A stretch of DNA of 16,866 nucleotides from Pseudomonadota bacterium (GTDB taxonomy: Bacteria > Pseudomonadota > Alphaproteobacteria > Rhizobiales > Phreatobacteraceae): the NCBI GenBank assembly GCA_023416965.1, contig JAEZGJ010000153.1, positions 1-16,866 of the forward strand, written 5' to 3'. The translations under genes were made by a program, and so were the position numbers. Shown here piece by piece: positions 13,274 to 16,866 of the stretch (positions within the stretch are counted from its first letter, which is position 1; each line of letters opens with the position of its first letter). The notes below the pieces were generated by a model. That model was given only the letters and a program-made list of their open reading frames with translations, was not told the DNA's origin and did not search any database.

Positions 13274-15213
13274 GCCCTGAGCGCCCCGGTTTCCGCTCGC
13301 ACGGCCTCGCGACCCAGCGCCTCGAAGACCTTGGCGACGATGCCGCGGGAATCGAGCCCGCATCGCGCGTAGAGGGCCTCGGGCTTGTCGTGGTCGAGAT
13401 AGACGTCCGGCAGCACCATGGAGCGGACGCGGCAGGCGCCGTCGAGCAGGCCGCTGTCGGCCAAGGCATGGAGAACGAAGGAGCCGAAGCCGCCGATTGA
13501 GCCTTCCTCGACCGTCACCAGCACCTCGTGCTCGCGCGCGAGCCGGGTGACGAGGTCGATGTCGAGCGGCTTGGCGAAACGGGCATCGGCGACCGTCGTC
13601 GACAGGCCGAGCGCGCCGAGATCCTCGGCCGCCTTCAGGCATTCGGCGAGGCGGGTGCCGAGCGAGAGCAGCGCGACGCGCGATCCCTCGCGGAGGATGC
13701 GGCCCTTGCCGATGGCGAGAGGCACGCCCTCCGCCGGCAGGTCGACGCCGACGCCTTCGCCGCGCGCATAGCGGAAGGCGATGGGGCCGTCATCGTAGGC
13801 GGCGGCGGTCGCCACCATGTGGACGAGTTCGGCCTCGTCGGCCGCCGCCATGATGGTCATGTTCGGGACGCAGCCGAGATAGGCGAGGTCGAAGGAGCCG
13901 GCATGGGTCGCCCCGTCGGCGCCCACCAGGCCGGCGCGGTCGATGGGGAAGCGGACGGGAAGGTTCTGGATGGCGACGTCGTGCACCACCTGGTCATAGG
14001 CGCGCTGCAGGAAGGTCGAGTAGATGGCGCAGAACGGCTTGTAGCCCTCGGTGGCGAGGCCGGCCGCGAAGGTGACGGCGTGCTGCTCGGCGATGCCGAC
14101 GTCGAAGGTGCGGGCCGGATAGACCTTCGCGAAGATGTCGACGCCGGTGCCCGAGGGCATGGCGGCGGTGATGGCGACGATCTTCCCATCCTTGGCCGCC
14201 TCCTTCACCAGGCTTTCGCCGAAGACCTTGGTGTAGCTCGGCGCATTGGCCTTGGCCTTCACCTGGGTGCCGGTGACGACGTCGAACTTCGCCACGGCGT
14301 GCAGCTTGTCCTCGGTCTCCTCGGCCGGGCCGTAGCCCTTGCCCTTCTGGGTGACGACATGGACGAGGATCGGGCCGAAATCGGCGTCCCGGACGTTCTT
14401 CAGAACGGGGAGCAGGTGGTCGAGATTGTGCCCGTCGATGGGGCCGACATAGTAGAAGCCGAGCTCCTCGAACAGCGTGCCGCCGGTGACGAAGCCGCGG
14501 GCGTGCTCCACCGCGCGGGTGACGGTGCGGTCGATGGTCCGTCCGAGGCGCTTGGTCAGCTGCTTGCCGATGTCGCGCAGCTTCAGATAGGTCTTCCCCG
14601 AGGCGAGGCGGGCGAGATAGGCCGACATGGCGCCCACCGGCGGGGCGATGGACATGTCGTTGTCGTTGAGGATGACGATCAGCCGCTCGTGCCGGGCGCC
14701 CGCATTGTTCATCGCCTCATAGGCCATGCCGGCCGACATGGCGCCGTCGCCGATCACCGCGATGACGTGGTTGTTTCCGCCGTCGAGGTCGCGCGCCACC
14801 GCCATGCCGAGCCCGGCGGAGATGGAGGTGGACGAATGGGCGGCGCCGAACGGGTCGTATTCGCTCTCCGACCGCCTGGTGAAGCCCGAGAGACCGCCGC
14901 CCTGGCGCAGGGTGCGGATGCGGTCGCGGCGCCCGGTCAGGATCTTGTGCGGATAGGCCTGGTGGCCGACGTCCCAGATGATGCGGTCGGCCGGCGTGTC
15001 GAAGACGTAATGCAGCGCGGTCGTCAGCTCGATCACGCCGAGACCGGCGCCGAGATGCCCTCCGGTGACCGATACCGCCGAAATGGTCTCGGCGCGCAGC
15101 TCCTCGGCGACCTGCTTGACCTGATGTTCGGACAGCTTGCGGAGATCGGCGGGGATGCGGATCGTGTCGAGCAGGGGCGTGGCTGGGCGGTCTGTCACTC
15201 GTGTCACCGGCAT
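13270..15213 (-). CDS. dxs: 1-deoxy-D-xylulose-5-phosphate synthase
   Basis: This 647-aa thiamine-diphosphate enzyme condenses pyruvate and glyceraldehyde 3-phosphate, the first step of the MEP isoprenoid pathway. Motifs are TGGHLGAGLGVIELT (50-64, H53), WDVGHQAYPHKILTGR (80-95, H84), the ThDP/Mg motif GDGAMSAG (155-162) with N183, YVGPIDGHN (255-263), the catalytic E376 in DVGIAEQHAVTFAAG, and FPIDRAGLVGADGATHAG. The end carries TVEEGSIGGFG. Three starts are possible: ATG 15270, ATG 15213 and GTG 15198, none with a Shine-Dalgarno. Family N-termini begin close to TDRPATPLLD, so 15213 or 15198 is most likely. The gene heads the - strand cluster with tlyA and the TrmA-type gene, and its product supplies quinones, hopanoids and carotenoids. 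Confidence 0.95.
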   Translation of the reverse strand: MPVTRVTDRPATPLLDTIRIPADLRKLSEHQVKQVAEELRAETISAVSVTGGHLGAGLGVIELTTALHYVFDTPADRIIWDVGHQAYPHKILTGRRDRIRTLRQGGGLSGFTRRSESEYDPFGAAHSSTSISAGLGMAVARDLDGGNNHVIAVIGDGAMSAGMAYEAMNNAGARHERLIVILNDNDMSIAPPVGAMSAYLARLASGKTYLKLRDIGKQLTKRLGRTIDRTVTRAVEHARGFVTGGTLFEELGFYYVGPIDGHNLDHLLPVLKNVRDADFGPILVHVVTQKGKGYGPAEETEDKLHAVAKFDVVTGTQVKAKANAPSYTKVFGESLVKEAAKDGKIVAITAAMPSGTGVDIFAKVYPARTFDVGIAEQHAVTFAAGLATEGYKPFCAIYSTFLQRAYDQVVHDVAIQNLPVRFPIDRAGLVGADGATHAGSFDLAYLGCVPNMTIMAAADEAELVHMVATAAAYDDGPIAFRYARGEGVGVDLPAEGVPLAIGKGRILREGSRVALLSLGTRLAECLKAAEDLGALGLSTTVADARFAKPLDIDLVTRLAREHEVLVTVEEGSIGGFGSFVLHALADSGLLDGACRVRSMVLPDVYLDHDKPEALYARCGLDSRGIVAKVFEALGREAVRAETGALRA

Positions 15214-15334
15214 GTGGCGGGACGGATCAATGCGGCTCTCAGGGGCGTCGAGGGGTACACCACCGGACATGGCGGCGCAATGCAGCGGCGACAGGGCGGC
15301 CGATTGGCGCAGCCGTGTCCTGCGCCGGGCGCCG

Positions 15335-15364
15335 TTGCGGCGGGCCCCGGCGGCGCACTATATG
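15335..15364 (+). promoter_or_regulatory. candidate promoter of the AhpD-like gene
   Basis: TTGCGG (15335-15340) and TATATG (15359-15364) are separated by 18 bases. The -10 opens a short AT-rich run (15358-15382) that stands out from the GC-rich surroundings. Transcription would start near 15371, leaving about 27 bases of leader with GGAG at 15386-15389 before the ATG at 15398. Confidence 0.38.
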
Positions 15365-15397
15365 CATGAATCTGAATATGAAGCTGGAGCTTGATCC

Positions 15398-15757
15398 ATG
15401 AGCAAGGACTATCCCGAGATCACCAGGGCCCTGTCGGCGGGCTTGCGCGACCTGCGCAAGGAGGCCGGCGAGACCATGGCCGGCTTCTCGACCCTGACCC
15501 AGGCCGCCATGAAGGACGGCGCGGTGTCGAAGAAGACCAAGGAGTTCATCGCCCTGGCCCTCGGTGTCGCGGCACGCTGCGACGGCTGCCTCGGCTATCA
15601 TGCCGAGGCGCTGGTCAAGCTCGGCGCCACCCGCCAGGAAGTGGCCGAGGTGCTCGGCGTCGCCATCCAGATGGGCGGCGGCCCCTCGCTCATGTACGCC
15701 GCCGACGCCTATACCGCCTTCCTGCAATTCGAGGAGAAGGCGAAGGCCTCCGCCTGA
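15398..15757 (+). CDS. carboxymuconolactone decarboxylase family protein (AhpD-like)
   Basis: This 119-aa all-helical protein has the CMD-domain redox signature: C61-x2-C64-x3-H68 in AARCDGCLGYHAEAL, followed by KLGATRQEVAEVLGVAIQMGGG (about 73-94). Proteins with this CxxC..H motif act as peroxidase-like or alkylhydroperoxidase-linked antioxidant proteins rather than true carboxymuconolactone decarboxylases. The physiological substrate is unknown. The length suits a single-domain member. GGAG lies 8 bases before the ATG at 15398. The gene is divergent from dxs and ends three bases from the convergent stop of the pirin gene. An oxidative-stress role would fit with pirin beside it, but this is inference. 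Confidence 0.9.
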   Translation: MSKDYPEITRALSAGLRDLRKEAGETMAGFSTLTQAAMKDGAVSKKTKEFIALALGVAARCDGCLGYHAEALVKLGATRQEVAEVLGVAIQMGGGPSLMYAADAYTAFLQFEEKAKASA

Positions 15758-15760
15758 CCA

Positions 15761-16678
15761 TCATTCCGGCAGCGGAATGAACTCCTCCTCGTCGCCGGGC
15801 ACGGTGTCGAAGCGCTTCTGCTTCCAGTCCTCCTTGGCCTGTTCCAGCCGCTCCTTGGACGAGGAGACGAAGTTCCACCAGATGAGGCGGGGCCCGTCCA
15901 TGGTCGCCCCGCCGCAGAGGATCAGCCGAGCCGGCGTCACGGCGGACAGGGTGATGCGGTCGCCGGGCCGCAGCACAAGCAACTGGCCCTCGCGGAAGAT
16001 GTCACCCTGCAGGTCGATCTCTCCGGAGACGACATAGAGGCAGCGCTCCTCGGTATCGGCGTCGACGGGCAGCTTCGCGCCGGCCTCCAGGGCGATGTCG
16101 CCGTAGATGGTGGGCCAGTTCTGCGTCACCGGCGAGGTTGCGCCGTAGAGCGAGCCCATGACGACGCGGATGGTCTTGCCATCGCCGGTGATGACGGGCA
16201 GTTCCTGCTGCTCGACGTGTTCGAAGCCGGGCGTCGTCTCCTCGTGGGTCTTCGGCAGGGCCACCCAGCTCTGGATGCCGTGCAGCTTGTGGGCCTTGCT
16301 CTTCAGGGCCGGGTCGGTGCGCTCGGAATGGACGATGCCGCGGCCCGCCGTCATCAGGTTCACCTCGCCCGGCCGGACCGGGAGATAGGTCCCGAGGGAA
16401 TCGCGGTGCTGGATCTCGCCCTCGAAGAGATAGGTGACCGTCGACAGGCCGATATGGGGGTGCGGGCGCACGTCGATGCCGCCGCCGTCCTTGAACTCGG
16501 CCGGGCCAATATGGTCGAAGAAGATGAAGGGGCCGACCATGCGCCGCTTGGCGAAGGGCAGCGCGCGGCGGACCGTGAACCCGCCGATGTCGTGGGTGCG
16601 CGGCACGATGACCATGTCGATGGCGTCGCAGGCGAGCCTGTCGCCGGGGGCCGGATCGGGGGTCGGGGCGAAAGACAT
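15761..16678 (-). CDS. pirin family protein
   Basis: This 305-aa bicupin protein carries the pirin metal site in its N-terminal cupin: H73 and H75 in RPHPHIGLSTVTYLFEGEIQ, plus H117 and E119 in GRGIVHSER. These match His56, His58, His101 and Glu103 of human pirin. The C-terminal cupin (about 180-285) includes LYVVSGEIDLQGDIF and QLLVLRPGDRITL. Bacterial pirins such as E. coli YhhW have quercetinase activity, while others bind metabolic enzymes; the role here is not determinable. The ATG at 16678 has GAGGAG about 8 bases upstream. A longer open frame to 16801 is not supported by family alignment. It is convergent with the AhpD-like gene with only three bases between stops, so neither has its own terminator. 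Confidence 0.93.
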   Translation of the reverse strand: MSFAPTPDPAPGDRLACDAIDMVIVPRTHDIGGFTVRRALPFAKRRMVGPFIFFDHIGPAEFKDGGGIDVRPHPHIGLSTVTYLFEGEIQHRDSLGTYLPVRPGEVNLMTAGRGIVHSERTDPALKSKAHKLHGIQSWVALPKTHEETTPGFEHVEQQELPVITGDGKTIRVVMGSLYGATSPVTQNWPTIYGDIALEAGAKLPVDADTEERCLYVVSGEIDLQGDIFREGQLLVLRPGDRITLSAVTPARLILCGGATMDGPRLIWWNFVSSSKERLEQAKEDWKQKRFDTVPGDEEEFIPLPE

Positions 16679-16812
16679 CGGAGGCTCCTCGGGGCTGGAG
16701 GTGAACCCGAAGGCTAGCCGAGGATGGATGGAAGGGCGACCGGGGCCGGCGCGAGCGGCGTTTGCGCGGATGCAACGATCAGGCCCGTGTCGGTCAACCA
16801 CGACCGGACCGC

Positions 16813-16866
16813 CGCTTCACCTCTCCCCGGCGGGGAGAGGGCGGCCGAAGGCCGGGTGAGGGGGCC
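16813..16866 (+). repeat. palindromic GC-rich intergenic repeat, copy 3, reaching the window edge
   Basis: CCTCTCCCC (16820-16828), loop GGC, GGGGAGAGG (16832-16840) is a perfect 9-bp hairpin. It is followed by CGGCC-GAA-GGCCG (16842-16854) and GGTGAGGGGG. The two-hairpin plan and the GGC loop match copy 1 at 6078-6130. The preceding spacer 16679-16812 should hold the pirin promoter, but I see no convincing boxes. Confidence 0.6.

Noticed and set aside
13528..15369. 613-codon + strand frame opposite dxs
   Set aside because: Antisense shadow of dxs, with no domain or plausible start context.

Overview
The window is GC-rich chromosomal DNA. Its codon use, its gene families and the clustering of small GC-rich palindromic repeats suggest an alphaproteobacterium, most likely of the Hyphomicrobiales (Rhizobiales). 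I see no transposase, integrase, tRNA, CRISPR array or phage gene. It reads as ordinary core chromosome with one accessory-like pair, acdS-acdR. Coding density is high and no gene-free stretch reaches 300 bases; the longest are 8830-9050, 6042-6259, 16679-16866 and 15214-15397.

Layout. Bases 1-105 look like the 3' part of a 6S RNA, followed on + by 5-formyltetrahydrofolate cyclo-ligase (131-700) and the metallophosphoesterase ymdB (700-1500), which overlap by one base. Tail to tail with these, on -, lie a small unknown gene (1504-1791) and ACC deaminase acdS (1795-2823). The Lrp-type regulator acdR (2973-3491) is divergent from acdS across a 149-bp control region. Downstream on + come chorismate synthase aroC (3543-4628) and a riboflavin gene (4716-6041). 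A repeat-bearing spacer separates these from a - strand fatty-acid pair: an ECI2-like enoyl-CoA isomerase/hydratase (6260-7033) and a DmdC-type acyl-CoA dehydrogenase (7045-8829). Then come a Sua5-type tRNA t6A synthase on + (9051-10019), and on - an AAA ATPase (10032-11183), a TrmA/RlmD-type RNA methyltransferase (11266-12483), tlyA (12536-13273) and dxs (13270-15213). The window closes with a carboxymuconolactone-decarboxylase/AhpD-like protein (+) tail to tail with a pirin (-), then a third palindromic repeat.

How the genes work together. dxs, tlyA and the TrmA-type gene form a probable operon linking isoprenoid precursor supply to RNA modification. The acyl-CoA dehydrogenase and the isomerase form a probable acyl-CoA oxidation operon. 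acdS-acdR is a deaminase with its own divergent regulator. Chorismate, threonylcarbamoyl-tRNA, folate and riboflavin genes are housekeeping.

The most unusual object is 4716-6041. A Cro/C1-type helix-turn-helix is fused in frame to DHBP synthase (RibB), followed by a GTP cyclohydrolase II-like domain in which all three zinc cysteines are replaced. A 17-bp AT-rich perfect dyad lies just upstream. The first ATG has no Shine-Dalgarno, whereas an internal ATG at the HTH/RibB junction has a strong one. Together these suggest a riboflavin enzyme that may regulate its own gene and may be made in two forms. The parts are visible in the sequence; the autoregulation is inference.
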